Part shown: piece by piece, positions 8,324 to 16,470 of the stretch
Layout: each line of letters starts with the position of its first letter
Numbering within the stretch: the first letter of the stretch is position 1
DNA from: Psychromonas sp.
GTDB taxonomy: Bacteria; Pseudomonadota; Gammaproteobacteria; Enterobacterales; Psychromonadaceae
DNA: 37,204 nucleotides
Direction: 5' to 3'
Assembly (NCBI GenBank): GCA_013619145.1
Contig: JABXKR010000148.1
Span: 1-37,204, forward strand
Notes under the pieces: generated by a model
The model's input: the letters and a program-made list of their open reading frames with translations, nothing else
What the model was told of the DNA's origin: nothing
Database searches by the model: none
Made by a program: the position numbers and the translations under genes

Positions 8324-9115
8324 GCAAACTTAAAATGGCAACTATTTTGATTATTCGGTTATATTCTAAACAGTTGCCATAATAACCTCTAATTGTACCG
8401 AAGAGTGACAATTATAACGCGCTAAGTAGCGTAAACAGAGCGATTACCTCTCTTTAAACACTGCCATCAAACAGCCCCCGCCCATTCTTCCTAACTTATT
8501 GTTTTATATCTTGTTATCTTTCTATGAGATGAGCTGTTGTTTTTATTTCAACAGCAATGCAGGAAGAGTTACAAAGTCAGCTATGCGTTTCTGCCGAATC
8601 TGAATAATATAGAGCCTTACAAAAACCAATGTTGTTATAACTTAAATGTCATTTACGCTCGGGAGGTGTCATACAAAGGTAACAACACATTTTGTAAGCG
8701 GGTTTTGAAAGTAGCTATTTATTATGATTCTATTGCTATAGCTCACATTTTTTGTAGGGTTTAATAAATAAACTGATTTCAGTTAATCAAAGCACAAGGT
8801 GTCAGCATTTTACAAAAGTTTGCCTGAACACCCATAAAGCTCAGCCAGGTGGTGAAATTAAAATTACTTTAGTTTCAATTGGTTGGGTGTGGTTTTTATT
8901 CTCTCACAAAGTTTAAGGAATGTCGCTTAAATTCTTATGTGGAAAATAGAAATCACCATCTTTATTGGGACTGCCATATTAATGCCTCACAAAAATAGTT
9001 GGGGCCGTATGTAATCAGGAAAATATTTGGATGTTTTTGAGCGTTGCAGCGAGATTAAAAAAATTTATTTATCAATCATTTATCAATAATATTCACAATA
9101 ATTTAGAGGTTACTT
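8324..9115. other. Long intergenic region with no supported gene
   Basis: These 792 AT-rich bases lie between the permease and the alcohol dehydrogenase. They hold a 9-bp inverted repeat (ATGGCAACT 8335-8343 / AGTTGCCAT 8372-8380) with a 28-base gap just after the permease stop. A 7-bp hairpin, GCTGTTG / CAACAGC, lies at 8533-8555. A pair of 10-bp direct repeats lies at 9067-9087. Open frames here are short and have no credible composition or ribosome binding site. The region could contain a non-coding RNA or decayed DNA, but nothing shows this directly. Confidence 0.5.
9067..9087. promoter_or_regulatory. Direct repeats upstream of alcohol dehydrogenase
   Basis: ATTTATCAAT occurs twice (9067-9076 and 9078-9087) with an 11-base period, about one helical turn. 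It lies 30-50 bases before the yiaY-like start codon. Same-face direct repeats this close to a start suggest a regulator site. FNR is not supported because the repeats are direct rather than TTGAT-N4-ATCAA. The role is inferred. Confidence 0.35.
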
Positions 9116-10264
9116 ATGAGTTCTGCTTTTTTTATGCCAACTGTTAATTTAATGGGTGCGGGTTGTTTAGTTGATGCTGTAGCGAGTATTAAATCGCAAG
9201 GCTTTACACAAGGCTTAATCGTTACCGATAAAATTTTGAGCAGTATCGGAATGGTAAAACAAGTTTCAGATTTATTAGCGGCAAGCGCCGTGAAAACGGT
9301 TGTATTTGATGGTACACAGCCTAACCCGACTATCGGTAATGTAGAAGCTGGTTTAAAGATTTTAAAAGAGAATCAATGTGATTTCATTATTTCACTTGGT
9401 GGTGGTTCTCCACATGATTGTGCAAAAGGTATCGCACTTGTTGCTGCAAATGGTGGTGAAATTTCTGATTACGAAGGTGTTGATCAATCACCAAAACCAC
9501 AACTGCCGCTTATCTCAATCAATACCACTGCTGGTACTGCATCTGAGATGACTCGTTTTTGTATTATTACTGATGAAGCTCGTCATATCAAAATGGCAAT
9601 TGTTGATAAAAATGTAACACCGCTTATGTCTGTAAATGATCCCGAGCTGATGCTTGCAAAACCTGCATCATTAACAGCGGCAACAGGTATGGATGCATTG
9701 ACTCATGCAGTTGAAGCTTACGTTTCAGTTGCTGCTACGCCAATAACAGATGCCGTTGCGATTAAAGCAATTGAAATTATTCAGCAAAGTCTGCGCACTG
9801 CTGTTAACGACGGCCAGAACATTGAAGCTCGTGAACAGATGGCATACGCACAATTTATGGCTGGAATGGCATTCAATAATGCTTCGCTTGGTTATGTACA
9901 TGCGATGGCGCACCAACTAGGTGGTTTTTATGACTTACCACACGGTGTTTGTAATGCAGTATTGTTACCTCATGTACAGCGTTTCAATGCAAAAGTATCT
10001 CCGGCTCGCCTGAAAGATGTAGCAAAAGCGATGGGCGCAGATGTAGAAAACCTATCTAATGAAGAAGGTGCTGATGCGGCATTAGCTGCAATTGTAGAGC
10101 TTTCTACTGCTGTTGGTATTCCAGCCGGTCTTAAAGATCTAGGTGTTAAAGAAGAAGATTTCGATGTTCTTTCGGAAAATGCGTTAAAAGATGCATGTGG
10201 ATTTACTAATCCAATTCAAGCGACTCATGCTGAAATTACTGAAATTTATCGTCAGGCAATGTAA
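9116..10264 (+). CDS. yiaY: Iron-containing alcohol dehydrogenase, YiaY/AdhB type
   Basis: Group III alcohol dehydrogenases interconvert short-chain alcohols and aldehydes with NAD(H) and an active-site Fe(II). The 382-residue product aligns over its whole length with E. coli YiaY and Zymomonas AdhB. It has the nucleotide-binding GGGS at 95-98, the long conserved block from about 139 ([16 protein letters not shown]), and metal ligands D193, H197, H262 and H276. AGAGG lies 6 bases before the ATG. It is a single gene preceded by a long non-coding leader and followed by a terminator. Physiologically it probably works in ethanol formation or use; the direction cannot be read from sequence. Confidence 0.93.
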   Translation: MSSAFFMPTVNLMGAGCLVDAVASIKSQGFTQGLIVTDKILSSIGMVKQVSDLLAASAVKTVVFDGTQPNPTIGNVEAGLKILKENQCDFIISLGGGSPHDCAKGIALVAANGGEISDYEGVDQSPKPQLPLISINTTAGTASEMTRFCIITDEARHIKMAIVDKNVTPLMSVNDPELMLAKPASLTAATGMDALTHAVEAYVSVAATPITDAVAIKAIEIIQQSLRTAVNDGQNIEAREQMAYAQFMAGMAFNNASLGYVHAMAHQLGGFYDLPHGVCNAVLLPHVQRFNAKVSPARLKDVAKAMGADVENLSNEEGADAALAAIVELSTAVGIPAGLKDLGVKEEDFDVLSENALKDACGFTNPIQATHAEITEIYRQAM

Positions 10265-10292
10265 ACATAAGCCTCTTTTTTAAGTTGTAAAT

Positions 10293-10326
10293 AAAAATCC
10301 GATAGAGTTTACTCATCGGATTTTTT
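10293..10326. terminator. Bidirectional terminator after alcohol dehydrogenase
   Basis: AAAAATCCGAT at 10293-10303 pairs with ATCGGATTTTT at 10315-10325, and an inner GAG-TTTA-CTC extends the stem past one bulged A. A- and T-runs on both flanks let it serve yiaY (plus) and the binding-protein operon (minus) that converge here. Confidence 0.88.
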
Positions 10327-10338
10327 ACTATTTGCTTT

Positions 10339-11136
10339 CTATATATCCACTCCATATTCAAGATAGAGTTGCTTCATATAGCCATCACGGTACATTGCAG
10401 TCAAGGCAGTTTCCAGTTTTCTTATCTGTTCAACAGGCACTTCTCTATTGCAGGCCATCGCGCGAACGGAGGTATAGAAAACCAGTTCAGGTTGACCGAA
10501 AATTACGCCCTGTTTTTGCATCAGCTCTCGCGCACTTATTAAATCCGCAGCCCAAAGTTCAAATCGCCCTCGTTTTAATTTTTGTAAATTCTGCGCACTC
10601 AGGGTTGTCAGTTCCACATCAAATCCCAGATCAATTAAATACTCGCCAATACCACTACCAAGAAAACTTCCAATTTTATATGCCTTTGCATCACTTAAGG
10701 TGATCAGCGGAATGGAGAGGCTCTCCTGACTATATAAACCATAACGGGATACAAGCACAGGGCTTATCCATTGAAAATTGGCTTCACGCTCTTGGCTACG
10801 AACAATGGGTAAGACACAGTAGCCGGGCTTCCGCTCTACAGTAATAATCGCTCGTTTTAAGGGGATAAAGCGCAGTTTATATTGCAAGTCGCTACGAGAA
10901 AACATCTCCCTAAGCATATCAACCAATAAACCTTTCTGAGTTTTACCCACCATCACTGCATATGGCGATTCTTCATAGGTTAAGATCTGGATTTTCTCAG
11001 CCCGTGAAGTGCTTGCATATAGCGATAAATATAAAATAAAGCAAAGCGCAATCGCGTGTAAGCAAACAGCAGAAAACCTTTTTATCATCTCAAATTTTGC
11101 TGCTATATCACACTGGGCTTCGTTACTTCCATACAT
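10339..11136 (-). CDS. Periplasmic solute-binding protein, family 3
   Basis: This is a 265-residue exported protein of the amino-acid-binding type (bacterial PBP, family 3). A hydrophobic signal segment (about residues 17-46, AVCLHAIALCFILYLSLYA) is followed by a fold starting KIQILTYEESPYAV, the usual first strand with an aromatic near the ligand. I start at the ATG at 11136 because GAGGAGG lies 6 bases upstream. A longer reading would put that ribosome binding site inside the gene, and a later ATG at 11088 would give a shorter signal peptide. It overlaps the end of the GlpV-like gene by 14 bases, so the two are probably translationally coupled. No permease or ATPase gene is nearby. The ligand is unknown. 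Confidence 0.8.
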   Translation of the reverse strand: MYGSNEAQCDIAAKFEMIKRFSAVCLHAIALCFILYLSLYASTSRAEKIQILTYEESPYAVMVGKTQKGLLVDMLREMFSRSDLQYKLRFIPLKRAIITVERKPGYCVLPIVRSQEREANFQWISPVLVSRYGLYSQESLSIPLITLSDAKAYKIGSFLGSGIGEYLIDLGFDVELTTLSAQNLQKLKRGRFELWAADLISARELMQKQGVIFGQPELVFYTSVRAMACNREVPVEQIRKLETALTAMYRDGYMKQLYLEYGVDI

Positions 11137-12844
11137 TGATAGCCTCCTCATAAGGAAGAGTATGACCTACAGCCTTATCTATTATGATACGTTTCGGTGC
11201 ACCTGCTTGATTAAACCAAAACTCTTTGCTTGCAAGAGGATTTAATTTGGGTGCGCATTTCATATCCGTGCGCTCACCCATTAGTGCGAACTGTCTGTCC
11301 ATTGCGGCTGCAAAGTTATCCATTCCCTTCTGTGTCGACACTTTCCCCTCAATAATCAGTGAGATATATTGCCACCAATAGTTAGCAAGCCCAGGGTAGT
11401 CCGGTACATTTGTTCCCGTTGGCGTCCAGATATCACGGCCACTGCTACGGTAAAATTCGACTAAGCCACCAAGATAGGGGGCTTGTTCACTCATCACATC
11501 TGATTCAATATCGGATAAACGGATCGGTGTTAAACCCACTAAGGTTTTTTTAAGTGAGACGGTTTTAGATACAACAAACTGTGCATAAAGCCAGGCTGCC
11601 TGCTGACGTTTTAACGGGGTATTTTTTAGTAATGTCCATGCTCCCGCATCCTGATAACCCGACTTCATACCAGCTTGCCAATATTTTCCAACGGGAGACG
11701 GTGCTACCCGCCATTTAGGTGTTCCGTCAAGGTTCATAACTGCTAAACCCGGTTTAGTGAGATTGGCAACAAAAGCGGTATACCAGAATATCTGCTGAGC
11801 AATGATACCTTTCCCTGCCCATTCACCAGCTTGCGTGAAATTAAGATCGATTGACTGCTCAGGGGCGTATTTATTTAACCAGTCTCTAAATTTATCAACA
11901 GCATAAATGGCGGCAGGACTATTTAGCGCTCCACCGCGTTCAACACTTGCACCGACAGGACGGCATTGTTCAACTCTTATTCCCCATTCGTCAACGGGGA
12001 GGCCATTCGGCAAGCCTTTATCGCCAACACCTGCCATCGAAAACCAGGCATCTGACATGCGCCAGCCAAGTGAAGGATCCGTTTTGGCATAATCCATATG
12101 ACCATAGACACGCTGACCATCAATCTCTTTAATATCTTCACTGAAAAACTCTGCGATATCTTCATATGCCTGCCAGTTTTGCGGTACACCAAGCTGATAA
12201 CCATAGCGGGATTTAAAACGTTTTTTAAAGTCTTCACGATTAAACCAATCATGCCGATACCAATATAGATTGGCAAATTGCTGATCCGGCAGTTGATATA
12301 GCTTACCATCGGGGCCGGTGGTAAATTTAAGTCCAATAAAGTCCTGCAGATCTAAACTGGGTAAAGTGACATTTGCCCCTTGTTCCTTGATAAAGTCCGA
12401 AAGAGGAAGAACAGCATTGGATCTAAAGTGAGTGCCGATAAGATCGCTATCATTAATATAAGCATCGTAAATATTTTGCTGCGTTAAAATCTGCGCGGAT
12501 AGTTTTTTAATCACATCATCTTCACCGGTTAACTCATGCACAACATGAATACCGGTAATTTCAAAAAAAGCTTTGGCAAGCACACTTGCTTCATACCAGT
12601 GTGTGGCAATCCGCTCGGATACAACACGGATCTCCATTCCCTGATAGGGTTTACTGGCTTCAATAAACCAATTCATCTCCTGCATTTGCTCGCCTTGACT
12701 TAAAGTCGATGGTTGAAATTCATCAGAGATCCACTTCTGTGCAAGACTCTTTTGGGCAGTTTCCACTGAGTGCGCAGACAAACTGAAAAGCATCACAGTA
12801 AGCAGTGATATGCTAACCATAAAATGCAGATTGAGATTGGGCAT
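11123..12844 (-). CDS. GlpV-like glycerol-type ABC substrate-binding protein
   Basis: This is a 573-residue exported binding protein of family 1. A signal peptide covers about residues 1-26 (hydrophobic VSISLLTVMLFSLSAHS). The mature part matches, along its length, the glycerol-binding GlpV of the rhizobial GlpSTPQV importer. Examples are KWISDEFQPSTLS, YDAYINDSDLIGTH, YQLPDQQFANLYWYRHDWF, PVGASVERGG, IAQQIFWYTAF, WRVAPSPVGKYW and GLTPIRLS. The length is the family's usual one. GGAG lies 7 bases before the ATG. The normal partners glpS, T, P and Q are absent; the only linked gene is a second binding protein. A polyol such as glycerol is the likely ligand, by family. It may use transport partners encoded elsewhere or act in sensing. 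Confidence 0.85.
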   Translation of the reverse strand: MPNLNLHFMVSISLLTVMLFSLSAHSVETAQKSLAQKWISDEFQPSTLSQGEQMQEMNWFIEASKPYQGMEIRVVSERIATHWYEASVLAKAFFEITGIHVVHELTGEDDVIKKLSAQILTQQNIYDAYINDSDLIGTHFRSNAVLPLSDFIKEQGANVTLPSLDLQDFIGLKFTTGPDGKLYQLPDQQFANLYWYRHDWFNREDFKKRFKSRYGYQLGVPQNWQAYEDIAEFFSEDIKEIDGQRVYGHMDYAKTDPSLGWRMSDAWFSMAGVGDKGLPNGLPVDEWGIRVEQCRPVGASVERGGALNSPAAIYAVDKFRDWLNKYAPEQSIDLNFTQAGEWAGKGIIAQQIFWYTAFVANLTKPGLAVMNLDGTPKWRVAPSPVGKYWQAGMKSGYQDAGAWTLLKNTPLKRQQAAWLYAQFVVSKTVSLKKTLVGLTPIRLSDIESDVMSEQAPYLGGLVEFYRSSGRDIWTPTGTNVPDYPGLANYWWQYISLIIEGKVSTQKGMDNFAAAMDRQFALMGERTDMKCAPKLNPLASKEFWFNQAGAPKRIIIDKAVGHTLPYEEAINVWK

Positions 12845-13142
12845 TTACATTCTCCAATCAATAATTGAGAGCCAGCGTTAAGCTTGCTACAACTATGGTT
12901 GAGTCATGCAATCTTTGCCAATAATAAATGCTTTAAAAGTTGAAGATTCATTAGGGGTTAAGCGCGAAGATACAAACTTTTTAACAGGTAAAGAGAACGG
13001 CTGTCCAGTCAACAGTGCCTTATCTTTCCTCACCTCAATCTGTTTATTGGGAGATCCCAGGTCCCAGTCTGCTTGTGGTCTTGAAACACACGGTTATTGG
13101 AGAACGCATTTGTGAAAATAGAACACGAAATCAGTTAGATAA

Positions 13143-14075
13143 TTACTCCGCTCCGCTGTGATAATTAATTATATAATCAAGGCCACCCGTTATGGCTGCA
13201 ACTTGGGCATTGATACAATCCTGCTCTGTGACCTTTGGGCTATCTGGGTAGACCTCAGTGGTTGTTGAGTAAAGTCCATTAGTAAAGCCGGTGCAAAGCC
13301 CCAATTTCCTGCATGAATAATTAACGACACCCTGCTGCGCAAGAAGCTCTCCAATTATTTTACCGTCATTATCCGGCGGTGCTATATGCGTCACTTTTTT
13401 TACCGAATTTATAATTGCACGTTGAAAATCATGCACAGGATTTTCACTATCACCGACCAGATAAAAGCCATCAGGGATATTCCATATCGTATGTTGCACT
13501 GCATCTCTAGCCGCTAATGCGGGCCTAAATTCGCTGTTGTCACTATCTGTCGTTTCATGCAAATCGATATGCGCAGTAATCTCTGTATTTAGTGATGCTA
13601 TATATTTCATCAAACTGGCTGATTCTTGAGACTGGCTGGCATCAAAGAAAGATCTGTTCGGATCTATTGCCTGCGGGTTCCAGCGATTAATCGTCTCATA
13701 TCCCCATGGACTAACGCATGGTGCGACAACAAGGTTGAACTTTTCCGAATAGTTTAATGCCTCTTTTTCAAGAAAACGTATGGCACCATGGATGCCGCTG
13801 CTTTCATAGCCATGAACACCTCCCGTTATCAAGATGGTTGGTTTGCTATTATCCCATGCGCGGGTTTTGACGATATAAAGCCAGTATCTATTCGGCGCAT
13901 AAATAAGTTCGCCATATTGCACGACTTCAAAGCTTTCTCTTAGAGGCGCAAGTCTTGTAACCACCTTGTTATGATAAGAGCGTTGAATTTTTTGCTTGCA
14001 AAACCAAGTCGCTTTTTCTTCTGGCCCCCATTTTTTTGTCGCTGTTTCTAGCGTATTAGCTTGTTGCTCTTTCAT
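13143..14075 (-). CDS. M14 / succinylglutamate desuccinylase-like zinc hydrolase
   Basis: This is a 310-residue cytoplasmic protein with no signal peptide. It carries the zinc-binding set of the M14 / AstE-AspA superfamily: H88 and E91 in ITGGVHGYES, the substrate-binding N140-R141 in DPNRSFF, and H173 in IDLHETT. These enzymes hydrolyse amide bonds of acylated amino acids or small peptides. It is longer and more peptidase-like at the motif level than aspartoacylase, so M14 metallocarboxypeptidase is the safest label. It is upstream of, and in the same direction as, the binding-protein pair, with a 298-base gap. No terminator was seen downstream. The substrate is unknown. Confidence 0.8.
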   Translation of the reverse strand: MKEQQANTLETATKKWGPEEKATWFCKQKIQRSYHNKVVTRLAPLRESFEVVQYGELIYAPNRYWLYIVKTRAWDNSKPTILITGGVHGYESSGIHGAIRFLEKEALNYSEKFNLVVAPCVSPWGYETINRWNPQAIDPNRSFFDASQSQESASLMKYIASLNTEITAHIDLHETTDSDNSEFRPALAARDAVQHTIWNIPDGFYLVGDSENPVHDFQRAIINSVKKVTHIAPPDNDGKIIGELLAQQGVVNYSCRKLGLCTGFTNGLYSTTTEVYPDSPKVTEQDCINAQVAAITGGLDYIINYHSGAE

Positions 14076-14409
14076 GGTTATGCCTTATTAATGTCGTCAG
14101 CTCGTGTATTGTGCTTTGCTTTTTGAAATAAAAATTAAATGGCGGATCCTTACTCGCCTGACTTTAACCTTTCTTAATTTTTTTGCAAAGCAGTAGCGTT
14201 AAAGTAAATTCAATAAAATCGAGGTTTACTTTAATTCCCAGCGGTTTCGCTAATAGATATAAGTTGCCAGGATCCATCTATATTGTTCCTGCGGGCCTCT
14301 TTTAAATTTAGATTTGGTAATGCGGGTTGTTCTGAGATAGCTTGTTGACTGTAGAAGATTAGCAATTACACTGTTCTTCGTTTTGCGGATATATATTTAA
14401 AATGGAGCC
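14076..14409. other. Divergent intergenic region, nothing recognised
   Basis: These 334 bases separate the minus-strand M14 gene from the plus-strand exporter and must contain both promoters. I see no convincing -35/-10 pair, riboswitch fold or operator palindrome. Confidence 0.5.
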
Positions 14410-14412
14410 TTG

Positions 14413-15033
14413 ATGGATACTTCTGTTCTGATACTGTTTATACCTACTTTCTTCGCTGTATCTGCCACGCCCGGGCTTTGTATGACGCTCGCTATGACCT
14501 TAGGAATGACAATTGGCGTTCGTCGCAGCCTGTGGATGATTGCAGGTGAATTAGTTGGTGTGGCGCTTGTTTGCATGTCAGCATTGATCGGCGTAGCAAC
14601 TATCTTACTGGCTCGTCCTAATATGTTCCTTGCTCTGAAATACCTGGGTGGGGCCTACCTGTTTTATCTGGGTATGCAGATGTGGCGTTCACGCGGTAAA
14701 ATGGCCATTCCTGAAAATTTTGCGATTCAGGTAAATATCGCGCCATTGTCGCTTGCTAGCCAAGGTTTTATTACCGCTATCGCCAATCCGAAAGCTTGGG
14801 CATTTATGATCTCACTGTTGCCGCCATTTATTGATGCCAGCCAGCCACTGCATCCGCAGGCCACCATCCTAATTGCTGTCATCTTGTGTTTTGAGTTGAT
14901 CTGTATGCTGCTTTACGCAACAGGTGGGCGTACCCTGCGCAATCTGTTACAACAGCGTGGCAATGTTATGATTATGAATAGGGTTGCTGGTAGCCTGATG
15001 CTGGGCGTCGCATTATGGTTAGTATTCGCTTAA
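14413..15033 (+). CDS. LysE/RhtB family amino acid exporter
   Basis: RhtB/LysE proteins are small inner-membrane exporters of amino acids or related metabolites. The 206-residue product has about six transmembrane segments. It has the family N-terminus (FIPTFFAVSATPGLCMTLAM, with the conserved P-G), GGAYLFYLGMQMWR in the middle, and NPKAWAFMISLLPPF in the C-terminal half, all diagnostic. ATG 14413 is preferred over the preceding TTG because TGGAG lies 5 bases upstream. The substrate is not evident; homoserine, threonine, leucine and others are all exported by close paralogues. It is convergent with the unknown gene at 15073. Confidence 0.88.
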   Translation: MDTSVLILFIPTFFAVSATPGLCMTLAMTLGMTIGVRRSLWMIAGELVGVALVCMSALIGVATILLARPNMFLALKYLGGAYLFYLGMQMWRSRGKMAIPENFAIQVNIAPLSLASQGFITAIANPKAWAFMISLLPPFIDASQPLHPQATILIAVILCFELICMLLYATGGRTLRNLLQQRGNVMIMNRVAGSLMLGVALWLVFA

Positions 15034-15072
15034 CAGATAAAAGTGCAGGTTACTGCCGCGCATCCGGCGATC

Positions 15073-15783
15073 TTATCTTTTTTTATTAACAGTTATTTTT
15101 TGCACGCATTCCGGGTAGCGTAAAAGGTATATATCCTTAAAACCGCAGGAGTCTAGTTGAAGGCCGTCATATAGCGTTTTTCCGGAATTATATAAAGGAT
15201 CAATTACCAGCAATAATGAAATATCATTAATGTTAGTCTTATACTTAGGAAGTTTATCTGCTTTACCTTTAATAATCTCTAATAAGTATTTGGCCTTTAG
15301 ATGGCGAGCAAAACCAATATGGTCATCTATATGTACCCACCTTTGATATGATTTAAAATCATCCGTTAAACGCTGAATGTACAACTTAGTATTGTTTTCA
15401 ATTTTCACCTCACGAGACTCGAAATGTTCGAGTTTTTTAGCTAAATTTGTCAGCACGCTAACTATTTTTTCTCTATTGTCTATGTTTCCGCTAATTTTAA
15501 CCATCAATGGGATGGGACAATTTTTGTAGTAATCACGACTGATTGCTCTCATTTTATGTTTATTGAAGCCTTCGTGCTTTTTCTTGGCGGAACCTTTTTT
15601 TTCTATATCTGAATAGACCTCTGTGACTTCAAGACCGAAGGTGCCGTCACTGTCCGTTACAATCAAATCAGGGAATGCGCGCTCATTATCACTCCCTTTA
15701 ATAGACCAGTTCTTATTTAGAATATCTGACACTTTTGCCGCATACATAATCTCTTTTTGCTTTTTTATCTGCTCTCTATTCAT
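15073..15783 (-). CDS. Hypothetical protein, possible PD-(D/E)XK nuclease fold
   Basis: This 236-residue Lys-rich soluble protein is not recognised. Near the N-terminus it has P38-D39, then after a turn (DSDGTFG) the strand L51-E52-V53-T54-E55, followed by many lysines. This resembles the PD...(D/E)xK core of restriction-like nucleases, with threonine where lysine is expected, so catalysis is unproven. I start at ATG 15783 because GAGG lies 6 bases upstream; the frame runs 29 codons further without a ribosome binding site. Its sequence is more AT- and Lys-rich than the neighbours, and it sits alone between housekeeping-like genes next to umuDC, which suggests acquisition. No methylase or partner gene is adjacent. 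Confidence 0.6.
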   Translation of the reverse strand: MNREQIKKQKEIMYAAKVSDILNKNWSIKGSDNERAFPDLIVTDSDGTFGLEVTEVYSDIEKKGSAKKKHEGFNKHKMRAISRDYYKNCPIPLMVKISGNIDNREKIVSVLTNLAKKLEHFESREVKIENNTKLYIQRLTDDFKSYQRWVHIDDHIGFARHLKAKYLLEIIKGKADKLPKYKTNINDISLLLVIDPLYNSGKTLYDGLQLDSCGFKDIYLLRYPECVQKITVNKKR

Positions 15784-15963
15784 TATCGGCCTCATGAAGT
15801 TAACAGTTTTATCTATTATTTTAGTCGCGAAGCTAAGGATCTGATAGATCCAGAGTTTGTAGCTATTCACAATTCAATTAGATACTTATGGTAAATCAAT
15901 AAGTAACTGTTTAATTTCATCGCCGCGCTGCGATCCATGCTTAACATTACCTAAGATCTACGA

Positions 15964-15991
15964 TTGCTTTAAAACTTATTCACGCTACAAT
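15964..15991 (+). promoter_or_regulatory. umuDC promoter
   Basis: TTGCTT (15964-15969) and TACAAT (15986-15991), separated by 16 bases, form a plausible sigma-70 promoter. The start site would fall within or next to the LexA box at 15997-16012, the usual arrangement for repression by occlusion. Confidence 0.6.
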
Positions 15992-15996
15992 TAACA

Positions 15997-16012
15997 CTGT
16001 GTAAATAAACAG
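15997..16012. promoter_or_regulatory. LexA (SOS) box of umuDC
   Basis: CTGTGTAAATAAACAG matches the LexA consensus CTGT-N8-ACAG exactly, with an AT-rich centre. It begins 6 bases downstream of the -10 box and ends 22 bases before the umuD start codon. The operon is therefore expected to be repressed by LexA and induced by DNA damage. Confidence 0.88.
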
Positions 16013-16034
16013 TTCTAGTGGTGTGTAAATAGAT

Positions 16035-16442
16035 ATGAAAGTTATTCCGATAACCGCCAGTGCGGGTATTACTGGTTTTGAAAGTCCTGCCAGTGAATAT
16101 AAACAACTTCCTTTAAGTTTGGATGAACTGCTTATTGAGCATCCGAGTGCTACCTTTATCGGTCAAGCCGATGGTGACTCGATGCGTGGCGTGGGCATTT
16201 TTAATGGGGATATTTTAATTGTGGACAGGCATCTGCAAGTTAAAAACCAGGATGTGATTGTAGCGAATTTTAATGGTGAATTTATTTGTAAAATATTAGA
16301 TACACAGCGGCGATTATTACTTTCTGCAAATAAAAAAAATCAGGATGTGCAGATCACCAGTCACGATCAATTCAGCATTGAAGGTGTGGTTATTCGCTCT
16401 ATTCGCTGTCATCGAGCAAGCCACTTGCTTGTGAATAAATGA
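16035..16442 (+). CDS. umuD: UmuD, SOS mutagenesis autoprotease
   Basis: UmuD cleaves itself on RecA-ssDNA filaments and the processed form joins UmuC as DNA polymerase V. The 135-residue protein is of normal length (139 in E. coli). The scissile Ala-Gly is A10-G11 in SAGITGF, and the S24-peptidase dyad is S49 (GDSMRG) and K86 (FICKIL). The start is ATG 16035 with a poor ribosome binding site. It is followed 28 bases later by umuC and preceded by a LexA box. A RumA-type plasmid origin is possible, but nothing plasmid-like is nearby. Confidence 0.93.
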   Translation: MKVIPITASAGITGFESPASEYKQLPLSLDELLIEHPSATFIGQADGDSMRGVGIFNGDILIVDRHLQVKNQDVIVANFNGEFICKILDTQRRLLLSANKKNQDVQITSHDQFSIEGVVIRSIRCHRASHLLVNK

Positions 16443-16470
16443 TGCAGACTCAACGGGGTAATTGGTAATA

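Noticed and set aside
8335-8380. Inverted repeat after the permease as a terminator
   Set aside because: The loop is 28 bases and no T-run follows on the plus strand, so termination is not supported.
8537-8764. 75-codon open frame in the long gap before the alcohol dehydrogenase
   Set aside because: It starts at a TTG inside a hairpin, has no ribosome binding site, and its composition (many Cys, Tyr and Asn, no domain pattern) looks random.
8767-8922. Open stretch ending in a hydrophobic segment, possible gene remnant
   Set aside because: It has no start codon and no recognisable family; 52 codons between stops is not unusual in this AT-rich gap.
9067-9087. FNR site upstream of the alcohol dehydrogenase
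   Set aside because: The TTTATCAAT motifs are direct, not inverted, repeats and do not give TTGAT-N4-ATCAA.
12906-13115. 69-codon open frame between the M14 gene and the GlpV-like gene
   Set aside because: No ribosome binding site, no family resemblance, and it lies in what must be the promoter region of the GlpV-like gene.
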